A DNA stretch of 20,142 bases from a virus. The stretch spans positions 1 through 20,142 of IMG/VR virus record IMGVR_UViG_3300009376_000109; one strand, given 5' to 3'. The position numbers and the translations under genes were made by a program. The notes under the pieces were generated by a model. That model was given only the letters and a program-made list of their open reading frames with translations. It made no database searches and was not told the origin of the DNA. Positions within the stretch are counted from its first letter, which is position 1, and each line of letters starts with the position of its first letter. Of this stretch, positions 1 through 6,894 are shown one piece after another.

Positions 1-1356
1 ACAATCATGATATATTTTATTCGAATTCGTTGTGATTGAAAACCCACTTTCAAAATATTTGAATTCGGCAATTTCCTTTTCCTTTTCCGAATCAACACCG
101 GTTGCCAAATTCACCGTTGTATCACCGTGTCGATAATACAATCCATTAGGTGTTGCCCAAATTTGCCCGGCAACCGGTGTTGATGGCGCGACACCTAATC
201 CCAACGCAATGTGCGGTGCCAATGCGGATGATGCACCCAACGACAACAAAGGATATTGCGCCGAACCCCCCGGATTTTGAACCATCATTGGTTGTTTGTT
301 GATGATGATGTGACCACCCGTTCCCGAACTGATAAGTTCCGAAATGTTCACACCACCAACATTGATTCCCAACGATGTGTTACCACCATTTATTGTCGTT
401 AAAAACCCCGTGATGGAATCTTCAAATGCGAATTCCAATGTGTTCGATGCGGGAATACCTAATCCCAAACGTGTTTTTCCGTCGCTGACCAATACATGCA
501 CCGGCACACTTTTGAATTTATTTCCGTTGTCCCAAACCGACAATGTGTTTGGGAATCCCGTTCCTAAACTTATGTTTTTGCTCGTGTCCCCTTGCACACT
601 TTCGACGCCACCACCTTGCGTTGCCACATGGTCGTATGATGAACCGTTATGGATTAGAAAATCCCCGGCAATCATCGTGATGTCACCGGAACCAAAATCA
701 TGTGTTCCGCCCTCACTCACAACATAATAATCGCGTTCATTCCCCGAACCATTGTCAATTGCCGGAAAATGCGTCACCGGGTTGTAAGTCCCCAAATAAT
801 TCAATGCACCCGCCAAAGATGATGGGAGGTTCGCAAACGGGACCACACCCGAACCATCCAATGGTGCCACACCGTTTGCGGTTGCTTTTTCGGTTGCGTT
901 CAATGGTGTGTACCCTAACGCGTTTTGCTTTGCGTTAAATGACGCCCAATCCAACATTGACAACGCACCGGTGGTTGTTGAATTTGCAATCGCCATTGAA
1001 AGTGTTTGCGGGTTTATTCCCGAAATGCTCAAACCGTTAGGAACCCCCAAATTCAACGAATATGGTGTCCCGGATGTCCCCAATGAAAACCAATGTGATG
1101 GATTCCACGCACCGGTTGTTGGTGTTACACATTCCCAAACTAATCCGGATGATGTCACCGTGTCCCCGACTTCATATTGAATCGCCGGGCTATATGGTTT
1201 CAGTCCAACCAAATTTCGGTCGGAAACCTTATTGAATGAACTTTGCGCGTTGTCGATGTGTTGTTCTCTGACATCTTGCGCGGATATTTCATTCGATGAG
1301 TTATCCGGCAAATTCGCATTCGCTTGGTCAATTAGTTCTTGCGTAGTTTTTGACAT
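1..1356 (-). CDS. Tail fibre / collar-type protein, partial (C-terminus outside window)
   Basis: An uninterrupted minus-strand frame of 452 codons runs from an ATG at 1356 (MSKTTQELIDQAN...) to base 1 with no stop, so the C-terminus is missing. Upstream of the ATG is an A-rich leader with no Shine-Dalgarno sequence. The N-terminal part (about residues 50-85) has a carbohydrate-binding-module look (IQYEVGDTVTSSGLVWECV, then a Trp-rich stretch). Around residues 150-190 is a GYTPLN...KATANGVAPLD...VPFANLPSS linker, a pattern I know from phage tail-fibre and collar proteins. Near the visible end a GQIWATPNGLYYRHGD element is also typical of fibre proteins. Gly, Ser, Thr and Asn are abundant, as in beta-rich fibres. 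It lies last in the tail operon, the usual fibre position. Role: host recognition or fibre attachment at the baseplate, inferred from composition, motifs and position. Long plus-strand frames over this gene are shadows. Confidence 0.72.
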   Translation of the reverse strand, partial: MSKTTQELIDQANANLPDNSSNEISAQDVREQHIDNAQSSFNKVSDRNLVGLKPYSPAIQYEVGDTVTSSGLVWECVTPTTGAWNPSHWFSLGTSGTPYSLNLGVPNGLSISGINPQTLSMAIANSTTTGALSMLDWASFNAKQNALGYTPLNATEKATANGVAPLDGSGVVPFANLPSSLAGALNYLGTYNPVTHFPAIDNGSGNERDYYVVSEGGTHDFGSGDITMIAGDFLIHNGSSYDHVATQGGGVESVQGDTSKNISLGTGFPNTLSVWDNGNKFKSVPVHVLVSDGKTRLGLGIPASNTLEFAFEDSITGFLTTINGGNTSLGINVGGVNISELISSGTGGHIIINKQPMMVQNPGGSAQYPLLSLGASSALAPHIALGLGVAPSTPVAGQIWATPNGLYYRHGDTTVNLATGVDSEKEKEIAEFKYFESGFSITTNSNKIYHDC

Positions 1357-1365
1357 GATTTTTTT

Positions 1366-1638
1366 TTAATTAAATGAACCGTCGAAACCGGAATCAAATT
1401 CACCACCCGTGTTGCTGACATTTTCATCCGTGGCAACAATCAATGATTTTGTGTTCACGAACTCAGAAAACGCGTTTGGTGTTTCCGTATATTCCAACAC
1501 GGTCCCCGCGTTAATATTTTGGTTGATGTCGATGTCCGGGTTGGACTTCAACAAATCAATCACACCACCGACGGTTCCATGCGTCATCAATGCGATGTCA
1601 TAAATGTTTTGTCCGGTTTTCACTTCAATTTTTGCCAT
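1366..1638 (-). CDS. LysM-domain tail protein (P2 gpX-like)
   Basis: This 90-aa protein starts MAKIEVKTGQNIYDIAL and its first 50 residues read as a LysM fold: GQNIYDIALMTHGT, then a helix (VIDLLKSNPDID), then the closing INAGTVLEYT strand. In contractile phages a small LysM protein (P2 gpX, T4 gp53 family) sits at the baseplate hub or joins tube to hub, and next to gp25-like genes. Here it follows the gp25-like gene with a 2-base gap and precedes the fibre gene by 9 bases. The last 35 residues are acidic and Gly/Ser-rich (GGEFDSGFDGSFN) and look disordered. The LysM call is firm from the motif. The structural rather than cell-wall-lysis role is inferred from the lack of a catalytic domain and the neighbours. 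Confidence 0.78.
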   Translation of the reverse strand: MAKIEVKTGQNIYDIALMTHGTVGGVIDLLKSNPDIDINQNINAGTVLEYTETPNAFSEFVNTKSLIVATDENVSNTGGEFDSGFDGSFN

Positions 1639-1640
1639 GA

Positions 1641-1955
1641 TTAAATGTTTTCATCGTTACGTTTGCCGGTCACATACACACCACCATCCGCATCGAATTG
1701 AATGTTTTTAACGTTGTAACCGTCGGACTTCAATTGGATTTTGATTTCACGCGAAATGCGTTGAATTCCACCGGATTGTGCGTGGCGACGTTGAATTCCT
1801 ACACCCACAAGTGGAAATTCTTTCCAATGACCAATCCATGCGTCGATGATATCATCCACATGGCGTGTGTCGGATTCCGTGATGTCGAAATCACCATCCG
1901 CACCAATGAACAAATCATCATCGTTTGTGAACCTTATGTCGTGCGCTTTTCCCAT
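1641..1955 (-). CDS. Baseplate wedge protein, gp25/gpW-like (Mu gp46-like)
   Basis: A 104-aa protein with the compact gp25-family pattern: an N-terminal acidic GADGDFDITESD stretch, a central helix (DTRHVDDIIDAWIGHWKEFP) followed by GVGI, then REIKIQLKSDGY and a final beta segment ending VYVTGKR. In T4 gp25, P2 gpW and Mu gp46 this fold sits in the baseplate wedge and nucleates sheath assembly. It follows the OB-fold gene after an 18-base gap that carries a CGTATATTG element 6 bases before the ATG, and it precedes the LysM gene by 2 bases. Length matches the family. In most phages gp25/W is beside the J gene; here J is about 11 kb away. Confidence 0.75.
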   Translation of the reverse strand: MGKAHDIRFTNDDDLFIGADGDFDITESDTRHVDDIIDAWIGHWKEFPLVGVGIQRRHAQSGGIQRISREIKIQLKSDGYNVKNIQFDADGGVYVTGKRNDENI

Positions 1956-1960
1956 GTTTT

Positions 1961-1970
1961 CAATATACGT
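1961..1970 (-). promoter_or_regulatory. CGTATATT element before the gp25-like gene
   Basis: On the minus strand the 18-base gap reads ACGTATATTG then AAAAC and the ATG at 1955. The TATATTG core resembles the Bacteroidota -7 box (TAnnTTTG), but I see no clear TTG at the -33 position. If it is a promoter, transcription would begin at or next to the ATG, giving a nearly leaderless mRNA. It could instead be an A/T-rich translation leader. The same 8-mer lies before three other genes here. Confidence 0.35.
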
Positions 1971-1973
1971 TTT

Positions 1974-2468
1974 TTATCCGTGTTTGACGTTGTCATTTTC
2001 GATTTCATCAAATGATTCCACATCCGTGATTGCATCCAATGAAACACCAATCGTTGATTTGTATGATGCGCCACCATCGTTTGGAATAGTTACACCATTT
2101 TTCAGCGCATCAATGATTCCATCAATGCGCGCGGTCATTTTATCCAACTGTGATTTCAATTCCGGTGCAATCACAACACCACCATGTTGTTCACCACGAA
2201 TGGTGACCGTTTCCACGGTTGAACACATGGACACAAACGCACGGGATTTGGATGTGAACGTGACCAACACAACCGAATCCACCGCCGGAACCAAAACAAC
2301 CCCGTTTTCGCTTTCGCCGGCAATCAATTTCACTTTGTTGATTGGCGCATCACCATTCAATGGTTCCACCGTGCATGTGTTTCCATCCACCGCCGTGACC
2401 GTGCAAAATTGTGAATATTGTTCCGCATCCGTTTTGGTTGCGTTCTGTAAAATGTCAATTAAATTCAT
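1974..2468 (-). CDS. Baseplate OB-fold / spike-type protein (gpV or Mu gp45-like)
   Basis: I place the start at the ATG at 2468 (MNLIDILQNATK, 164 aa). This gives an ATGA overlap with the hub gene stop; the longer frame upstream has poor coding character (RDSSRHHNQTKSR). Residues about 20-95 form an OB-like beta run: FCTVTAVDGNTCTVEPL, VKLIAG, VVLVPAVDSVVLVTF, then AFVSMCSTVETVTI. A helix follows (LKSQLDKMTARIDGIIDAL) with an acidic tail. Baseplate assembly protein V/gp45 families have such an N-terminal OB domain and make the membrane-piercing spike. The usual C-terminal beta-helix with a metal-binding HxH tip is not evident, so it may be an OB adaptor with the spike tip supplied by another protein. 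Position between hub and gp25-like genes fits. Confidence 0.62.
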   Translation of the reverse strand: MNLIDILQNATKTDAEQYSQFCTVTAVDGNTCTVEPLNGDAPINKVKLIAGESENGVVLVPAVDSVVLVTFTSKSRAFVSMCSTVETVTIRGEQHGGVVIAPELKSQLDKMTARIDGIIDALKNGVTIPNDGGASYKSTIGVSLDAITDVESFDEIENDNVKHG

Positions 2469-3442
2469 GCGACTTTTTGTTTGATTGTGATGTCTTGACG
2501 AATCCCGCCCATGCCACAACGCGTCACCACCTTTTCGACGATGTACGCGCCATCATGTTCCGGGATTTTTGGGTTGGTCAATTCCACGATGTCCCCGTGT
2601 TCCACGAATTGATGACCGAACGTTTGGAACGAACCATCGAACCCGTCGAACTTGTAGTCATCCACATGGGATTCCGCAATTTTCAACAATTCGTTTTCGT
2701 CATCAATCCCGTTGAAATGTAGCGTTCGCAACTGCCCATCCGCATCGCCCGCCGTGGCTTCAACCTTTGAATTATCATCTTGAATTGACACCGCTTTGAC
2801 TTTGATTTTGCGGTCAAACGCGTTGATGAACTTCAATCCATCCGCATCAATCACATCATCATGGATGGTGAATTGGTGTCGTTTCTGTAATTCCGGAACA
2901 TACGACAAACCAATGTAAAGTTTACCACCACGGAACCATGAAAAAATTTTGTGTTTCTTGCGTAGTTCATCCAACACCACCGCCGTGGATGCGCCCGTGA
3001 CACGGAATTCACCAATGGTTTGTTGCTTGGTCACCTCATAATCGACACCCGCCGGAATCACTTTTTTCAATAGTTCATCCAATGTTGGATTGTCCATGGT
3101 GAACGTGAATTCGTTTTGCTTCAAATGCCACATCGCATCGTCCAATTCCATTTCAATTGGGAATTTATTCGACACGGTCGCAATCACACCGTTGAATCGT
3201 TCCACCAAATTTCGGTCATATCCCATTTGAATCCGTACCGAATCACCACGTTTGAACACGGCATTTTCACCGGATGACACGTTGTCAATCGGTTTGCCGG
3301 TATCATCCACAAAGTTGATGTTTCGTGGAATCACGATGCGCCCGATGTCGGACAATTGATTCCATGTTGATTCGATTTCGATTTCATTAGTGAAATCAAA
3401 CGTGACCGTTTCGAATTCTGTTTTGCTTGTGACTTGGTACAT
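2465..3442 (-). CDS. Baseplate hub protein, late control D / Mu gp44-like
   Basis: I use the ATG at 3442 (MYQVTSKTEFETVTF, 325 aa) because it forms a TAATG overlap with the upstream stop; a longer frame starting at 3487 would overlap the previous gene by 46 bases. The order of parts fits the gpD/gp44/gp27 hub family. There is an N-terminal beta domain describing an interface (FKRGDSVRIQMGYD...RFNGVIATVSNKFPIEMELDD), a middle segment with the typical TLDELLKKVIP and a later WFRGGKLYIGL strand, then a C-terminal beta domain (HGDIVELTNPKIPEHDGAYIVEKV). Hub proteins form the trimeric ring joining tail tube to spike. Next gene downstream is the OB-fold protein, as in P2 and Mu. The call rests on pattern and synteny; no catalytic motif is expected or seen. 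Confidence 0.74.
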   Translation of the reverse strand: MYQVTSKTEFETVTFDFTNEIEIESTWNQLSDIGRIVIPRNINFVDDTGKPIDNVSSGENAVFKRGDSVRIQMGYDRNLVERFNGVIATVSNKFPIEMELDDAMWHLKQNEFTFTMDNPTLDELLKKVIPAGVDYEVTKQQTIGEFRVTGASTAVVLDELRKKHKIFSWFRGGKLYIGLSYVPELQKRHQFTIHDDVIDADGLKFINAFDRKIKVKAVSIQDDNSKVEATAGDADGQLRTLHFNGIDDENELLKIAESHVDDYKFDGFDGSFQTFGHQFVEHGDIVELTNPKIPEHDGAYIVEKVVTRCGMGGIRQDITIKQKVA

Positions 3443-4125
3443 TATCGCGTTTTGATTTGTAATTCCACCGGGTCGTTTGATAAACATTGGATGGAAAACG
3501 GTTGCATGTTTTGGAATCCCTCGGGTTGCGGGAATTTATAAGACATCACCACCACATCCGTGACATTAAAGACATCATTAAGGAATCGCGATGCAATGCC
3601 AATGGTGGTTTGCGCTTGCAATATTTCAACCAATGTTTGGACGTCCTTTTCCGGATATTCGTTGCCGTCCGGTGAAACGATGATGCCATTGATGTTGATG
3701 GCGAAATCACCGTCGGAAATGTATTCTTTGATTGTACCGTTGCGCCCTTGGATTTCCGTTGTGACAATGTTTCGTGACTGCGACACATCGAACAACACGG
3801 TGTCAATCCTCAAATCATCATACGTGATTTGTTCGCCTTGCAAATTCTTGTATGAACCACCAACGAAATCCAAATTTGAAAACACCGGTGTTCCCAAATA
3901 TGACATCAACGTTTTGCCATCTTCACCCGTGTCCGCATTATCGAAAACAGTTGTTCCGGATGGGATGTCATATTCGTTGTTGGAACGGTCACCCAAACCG
4001 CCCGGTGGCAATATGCCGTATTTCAACGCCCGGACATGTTGCAATCCAAACGATTTCAAAATCTTTGCCGGTTGAACACGTTGGATGTTCTCAGCTTCAT
4101 GTTGCAATGGATATTCGTTCGGCAT
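3442..4125 (-). CDS. Tail/baseplate protein, DUF6046-like
   Basis: A 227-aa protein coupled at both ends by TAATG overlaps (with the membrane-anchored gene before it and the hub gene after it). Residues about 110-150 hold the segment NIVTTEIQGRNGTIKEYISDGD followed by a strand (FAININGIIV), which I recall as the core of the DUF6046 family of Bacteroidota phage tail proteins. The N-terminal third is Gly/Pro-rich (LKYGILPPGGLGDRS). The C-terminal third has helices and strands (VQTLVEILQ, TDVVVMSYKFPQPEG). The location between tape measure and hub is where initiator or hub-linker proteins lie (compare P2 gpU/X or T4 gp53/gp48). I infer a tube-initiation or hub-associated structural role. The family name is from memory and unverified; no enzymatic motif is seen. 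Confidence 0.55.
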   Translation of the reverse strand: MPNEYPLQHEAENIQRVQPAKILKSFGLQHVRALKYGILPPGGLGDRSNNEYDIPSGTTVFDNADTGEDGKTLMSYLGTPVFSNLDFVGGSYKNLQGEQITYDDLRIDTVLFDVSQSRNIVTTEIQGRNGTIKEYISDGDFAININGIIVSPDGNEYPEKDVQTLVEILQAQTTIGIASRFLNDVFNVTDVVVMSYKFPQPEGFQNMQPFSIQCLSNDPVELQIKTR

Positions 4126-4406
4126 TATTTTTCAATTTTTGTGTTTAAATATTTAGCAAATCGCTTCAACCAATCAATGTCGTTTTGGTTTACTTTGATT
4201 CTTTGTTCGTTGTCCAATGCCAATTCGGATGGAACACGTGCGTTTGACTTGGTTACCACCATTGACAATCGCGTTTCCAACTCATTGATGTGTTTGGATT
4301 GTGCGTCTATTTTTAAACTTATTTCGTCCACACGAATCAATCCGGCAATGCCAATCAATAATGCCAAAGTGAATGTTCCTATGTCTTTTAAAATTGACCA
4401 ATTCAT
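4125..4406 (-). CDS. Small membrane-anchored coiled-coil protein, unknown function
   Basis: A 93-aa protein, TAATG-coupled to both the tape measure gene and the DUF6046-like gene, so it is surely translated with the tail genes. Residues about 8-26 (IGTFTLALLIGIAGLIRV) form a single hydrophobic helix. Residues 28-60 are heptad-like (ISLKIDAQSKHINELETRLSMVV), and the C-terminus is charged (DWLKRFAKYLNTKIEK). There is no lipobox and no catalytic motif. The architecture recalls XhlA-type haemolysin/holin accessory proteins or i-spanins. The position between tape measure and hub would be unusual for lysis, so a role linked to the tape measure or to membrane insertion of the tail tip is just as likely. 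I do not recognise it. Confidence 0.6.
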   Translation of the reverse strand: MNWSILKDIGTFTLALLIGIAGLIRVDEISLKIDAQSKHINELETRLSMVVTKSNARVPSELALDNEQRIKVNQNDIDWLKRFAKYLNTKIEK

Positions 4407-6136
4407 TATTGCGCAATTAAATTCACATCATTTACCGCCGACGTCAACGCACGCGAAACGGCGTCTTTGACTTGTCTTTGGATTTGTTCCAAATTCTGTG
4501 CATGGACATTGAAATTGTCAACCAACGAACCGATTTCAACGTTGATGTGTGTTGGTCGTCCGGATGATGCGCCCGTCACGCTCGATTTGCTTTTGTCTTT
4601 TGCTTTGTCCTTGGTTCCATTTGCCGTCGAATATCCCGCCGATTTATCCGTGACTTCATCCGTTTTGCCGGTCACCCCCGCCGATTCTTTTTTCTTTTTC
4701 TTTTCCTCGTCCACGTATTGCATCATGGCGTCACGGTATTGTTGCGCTTTGCCGTCGTTGTATGCATCACCAACACCGGTAAAAAGGTTTCCACCATCGC
4801 CGTCATTCATGGCGTTTGCCATCATTCCGCCCGGTGTTAGATTGAATAACCCTTTTGTTAATGCTCCAAACGATGCGCCGTAATTCCCTTTTTTGAATTC
4901 GTCCCACGCTTCAACGAATGGTGCAAATATGTTTTTGACGAACTTGGTGATGTTGTCCCCGAATTTTTTGATTCCCGACCACACACCATCGAAAAATCCA
5001 CGGACTTTGTCATTGGTGTTATATAACGTCGTAAACACGGCGATTAATCCAACCACCAATCCAATCACTAATCCAATTGGATTCGCCATCATTGCCGTGT
5101 TCAACAACCATTGTTTTGCGGTCAAAATCATGGTCACCGCCGACATGGACGACATCGCCGTTGTTACCGCCGAAATCAACGCGCCAATCGCCAACACCGC
5201 ACGAAATGTTGTGTATGCCAAAATCAATCCACCCAAAACAATGGTCACCGTTTTGATGGTTTCGGCATTTTCTTTCATCCAATTAATGAATGACTTTAAG
5301 TACACCAACGACGAAATCATCCCGTCAATAAATGAGGTGAAAAACTTTGAATTTTCTTCGATGATGGAACCGATTTGTGTTTTCAATTCGCCCATGAACG
5401 TTGACCATTTACCACCAATCGTTTGCGAAATGTTTTTCATCCCGTTGTTGAATCGTCCACCCTCACCGGTTGCATTTTTAAACGCTTGGTTGACGTCTTC
5501 AACTGAGATGGAACCTTGCGACATTCGTTTTCTCAACGATTCCATGGATTCGCCGGTGTCTTCTGACATTTGTATCAACGGGTTGAATCCGGCGTCAACC
5601 AACATGTTCAATTCCTGTCCCATCAATTTCCCGTTGGCAACGATTTTTCCGTATATCATCGCCATGTCATCAAACGAACGGTTGGACAACGCGGAAACAT
5701 CCCCCAACAAATTCATTTTGGACATCACGTCGTCCGCTTTCACACCGAATGCCAACAATGTTCGACCGGCTTTTTGCACCTCGTCCGTTTGAAATGGTGT
5801 CACGTTGGCGAATTTGGTGGTTTCCTCGAATAGTTTGTTCCCTTTTGCAACGTCACCAACTAATGTTTGATAACCGATTCGCGCTTTTTCCATATCCGCA
5901 CCGGCACCAATAGCGAACGACGCCAAATCTTTCATCCCGGTTGCAATGGATTGAATACCGCCGGCAATAAGGTTTCCACCAACCATTGATTTGAGCATAC
6001 CCAAACCACCGGATGATGATGTCGCTTGCTTCAATTTTGAATCCAACATCCCCGCGTTGGACATGATTGATTTCAATGATGATGTCATCGAATCCCGCAA
6101 AAGGAATTCGAATTCCGCGCGTTCCATTTTCGCCAT
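4406..6136 (-). CDS. Tail tape measure protein
   Basis: At 576 aa this is the longest complete protein in the window. It is the first full gene after the chaperone frames, the standard place for a tape measure. The N-terminal 260 residues hold the conserved tape-measure region: a Gly-rich amphipathic start (GGLGMLKSMVGGNLIAGGIQS), then MEKARIGYQTLVGD, FANVTPFQTDEVQKAGRTLLAFG, and GQELNMLVDAGFNPLIQMSE with a SMESLRKRM helix (the TIGR02675-like segment). Residues about 290-370 are strongly hydrophobic (VTIVLGGLILAY, VLAIGALISAVTTAMSS, NPIGLVIGLVVGLIAVF), as expected for membrane-inserting segments. The C-terminus is Lys/Ser-rich with a final helix. Using about 0.15 nm per residue, a general rule for tape measures, the tail would be about 85 nm. 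ATG at 6136 is used; an in-frame ATG at 6127 is an alternative. Confidence 0.9.
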   Translation of the reverse strand: MAKMERAEFEFLLRDSMTSSLKSIMSNAGMLDSKLKQATSSSGGLGMLKSMVGGNLIAGGIQSIATGMKDLASFAIGAGADMEKARIGYQTLVGDVAKGNKLFEETTKFANVTPFQTDEVQKAGRTLLAFGVKADDVMSKMNLLGDVSALSNRSFDDMAMIYGKIVANGKLMGQELNMLVDAGFNPLIQMSEDTGESMESLRKRMSQGSISVEDVNQAFKNATGEGGRFNNGMKNISQTIGGKWSTFMGELKTQIGSIIEENSKFFTSFIDGMISSLVYLKSFINWMKENAETIKTVTIVLGGLILAYTTFRAVLAIGALISAVTTAMSSMSAVTMILTAKQWLLNTAMMANPIGLVIGLVVGLIAVFTTLYNTNDKVRGFFDGVWSGIKKFGDNITKFVKNIFAPFVEAWDEFKKGNYGASFGALTKGLFNLTPGGMMANAMNDGDGGNLFTGVGDAYNDGKAQQYRDAMMQYVDEEKKKKKESAGVTGKTDEVTDKSAGYSTANGTKDKAKDKSKSSVTGASSGRPTHINVEIGSLVDNFNVHAQNLEQIQRQVKDAVSRALTSAVNDVNLIAQ

Positions 6137-6158
6137 GGTTAATGATTTTTGTGTACTC

Positions 6159-6168
6159 GTAATATACG
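6159..6168 (-). promoter_or_regulatory. CGTATATT element before the tape measure gene
   Basis: The 45-base gap before the tape measure start contains, on the minus strand, TTTTTGCGTATATTAC. TATATTAC resembles a Bacteroidota -7 box and lies 22 bases before the ATG, leaving room for a short leader rich in A. The identical CGTATATTAC occurs at 6815-6824, also in a gap just before a tail gene. No convincing -33 box is visible. Confidence 0.4.
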
Positions 6169-6181
6169 CAAAAAGCGCGAA

Positions 6182-6466
6182 CTATGTGTCCCCGCTTTTA
6201 TACTGCTTTTGTTCTTGTTGAATTACCCAACGAACCCGTGCGACCATGTCGAAAAACTTTTCGTCATCCCATGAACGGATTTCGTCAATGTCAAATTTTA
6301 GGTGATAAACCAACAACGATTCCCATTGCCACAACTCGTCATCCGTTGCGATTGCATCCAATAGGGAATCAATGTGTGTTTTGTGATGGTCGATTGGACG
6401 TTCAACCAATTGGTTGAACACCGAAACCGACACGTTCAAATTTTCAAGTTCTACACCCTTTGGACG
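6182..6466 (-). CDS. Tail assembly chaperone, downstream (-1 frame) part, made by frameshift
   Basis: This frame continues the chaperone gene after a -1 shift at the GGGAAAC heptamer (6466-6472). It adds 94 codons beginning RPKGVELENLNVSVSVFNQ and ends at 6182, giving a fusion of about 202 aa with residues 1-108 of the upstream frame. It has no ATG start near its beginning; read alone it could only begin at a TTG at 6439. That and its position just before the tape measure gene match the lambda G/GT arrangement, in which the T extension links chaperone, tube protein and tape measure. The extension is acidic and helical with several Trp (DDELWQWESLLVYHLKFDIDEIRSW...RVRWVIQQEQKQY), typical of T-type extensions. 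The frameshift is inferred from sequence, not shown. Confidence 0.72.
   Translation of the reverse strand, partial: RPKGVELENLNVSVSVFNQLVERPIDHHKTHIDSLLDAIATDDELWQWESLLVYHLKFDIDEIRSWDDEKFFDMVARVRWVIQQEQKQYKSGDT
6400..6419. repeat. 20-bp perfect palindrome inside the frameshift extension
   Basis: GTTCAACCAATTGGTTGAAC reads identically on both strands. In RNA it could fold as an 8-bp stem with an AATT loop. It lies 46 bases downstream of the end of the slippery heptamer, inside the -1 frame coding sequence. A second copy of its arm (TTGAAC at 6439-6434) could pair with the palindrome's GTTCAA arm, giving an alternative hairpin starting 26 bases after the heptamer. Confidence 0.6.
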
Positions 6467-6789
6467 TTTCCCGACCTCAGTTTGATGACTTCAACCAATT
6501 GTTCGGATGCAATCATCATGGCGTCATCATTTTTGATGATTTCGTCCAAATCGTCCCCGCCAACATACATCCCGCGCAAAAACGTTTCCGCACCTTTCCA
6601 TGCGTTTTGTTGGATTTGCTTTTCGCCGGCTTGACGTGTCAAACGGTTTGGTTTCTGCAAAAATATTGTGCGTTCCTCATCGTCCTTTTCGTCAATGTAA
6701 GTTGTCAATGCGAACAATGGTTTTTCGGTTCCGAACTTTTCGCGCAATTGCGCCAATTCTTGTGTCAATTCTTTTTGTGATTTTGCCAT
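6451..6789 (-). CDS. Tail assembly chaperone, upstream frame (lambda gpG-like)
   Basis: I set the start at the ATG at 6789 (MAKSQKELTQELAQLREKFG, 112 aa). The longer frame upstream would run through the terminator hairpin and the CGTATATTAC element. The gene lies between tube and tape measure, the universal place for the chaperone pair. The protein is hydrophilic and helical: a Lys/Gln-rich N-terminal helix, then LFALTTYIDEKDDEERTIFLQKPNRLTR, and a C-terminal acidic helix (GDDLDEIIKNDDAMMIASEQLVEVIKLR). This resembles gpG-type proteins that bind the tape measure during tail assembly. The last codons, TCG GGA AAC, form the slippery heptamer, and a stop follows four codons after it. The identity is inferred from synteny plus frameshift, not from sequence family recognition. 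Confidence 0.72.
   Translation of the reverse strand: MAKSQKELTQELAQLREKFGTEKPLFALTTYIDEKDDEERTIFLQKPNRLTRQAGEKQIQQNAWKGAETFLRGMYVGGDDLDEIIKNDDAMMIASEQLVEVIKLRSGNVQRV
6466..6472 (-). other. Probable -1 ribosomal frameshift site, G GGA AAC
   Basis: The minus-strand heptamer GGGAAAC is in the right phase (codons 107-108 of the chaperone are GGA AAC, preceded by G), matching the X XXY YYZ rule. Lambda's G/GT site is GGGAAAG. Shifting back one base opens a 94-codon frame that otherwise lacks an ATG. No tight hairpin is seen 5-9 bases downstream; the nearest strong structures are 26 or 46 bases away. Confidence 0.75.
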
Positions 6790-6814
6790 TTTTGAAATGT
6801 GTTTTTGTTCATCC

Positions 6815-6824
6815 GTAATATACG
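6815..6824 (-). promoter_or_regulatory. CGTATATTAC element after the terminator, before the chaperone gene
   Basis: On the minus strand CGTATATTAC follows the T-run of the hairpin terminator directly and lies 25 bases before the chaperone ATG, with an A-rich leader between (ACAAAAACACATTTCAAAA). The arrangement terminator, then promoter-like box, then start suggests a new transcript for the chaperone and tape measure block. The box is identical to that at 6159-6168. No -33 element is recognised. Confidence 0.45.
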
Positions 6825-6854
6825 AAAAAAACCCGGACGTTGCCATCCGGGTTT
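6825..6854 (-). terminator. Intrinsic terminator after the tail tube gene
   Basis: On the minus strand a 9-bp perfect stem (AAACCCGGA / TCCGGGTTT) with an 8-base loop is followed by a run of T, seven in a row counting the stem end. It lies in the 105-base gap between tube and chaperone genes, the longest gap in the window. The plus strand lacks a T-run after the stem, so the orientation is clear. Confidence 0.82.
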
Positions 6855-6894
6855 CCAAAACACAAATCAATGGTTTTCACACCTCGATTTTCTT

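Noticed and set aside
344-1180. Several plus-strand frames at the left edge suggesting a gene-poor or oppositely transcribed region
   Set aside because: The minus strand is open across all of 1-1356 as a single fibre-type protein, which explains the region.
1846-2484. Plus-strand frame of 212 codons opposite the OB-fold gene
   Set aside because: It covers parts of two coupled minus-strand genes and shows no protein-like pattern of its own.
4893-5792. Long open frame on the plus strand (about 300 codons) over the tape measure gene
   Set aside because: It lies wholly within the well-supported tape measure gene in another frame, has no recognisable fold, and is odd in composition (Asn/Thr/Pro-rich). 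It is a shadow arising from codon bias of the minus-strand gene.
6182-6439. Independent 85-aa gene starting with TTG before the tape measure
   Set aside because: The -1 frameshift from GGGAAAC explains the frame better, as it has no ATG and sits at the classical G/GT position.
6790-6870. Longer start for the tail chaperone gene
   Set aside because: The added codons run through the terminator hairpin and the CGTATATTAC element, so translation from there is unlikely.
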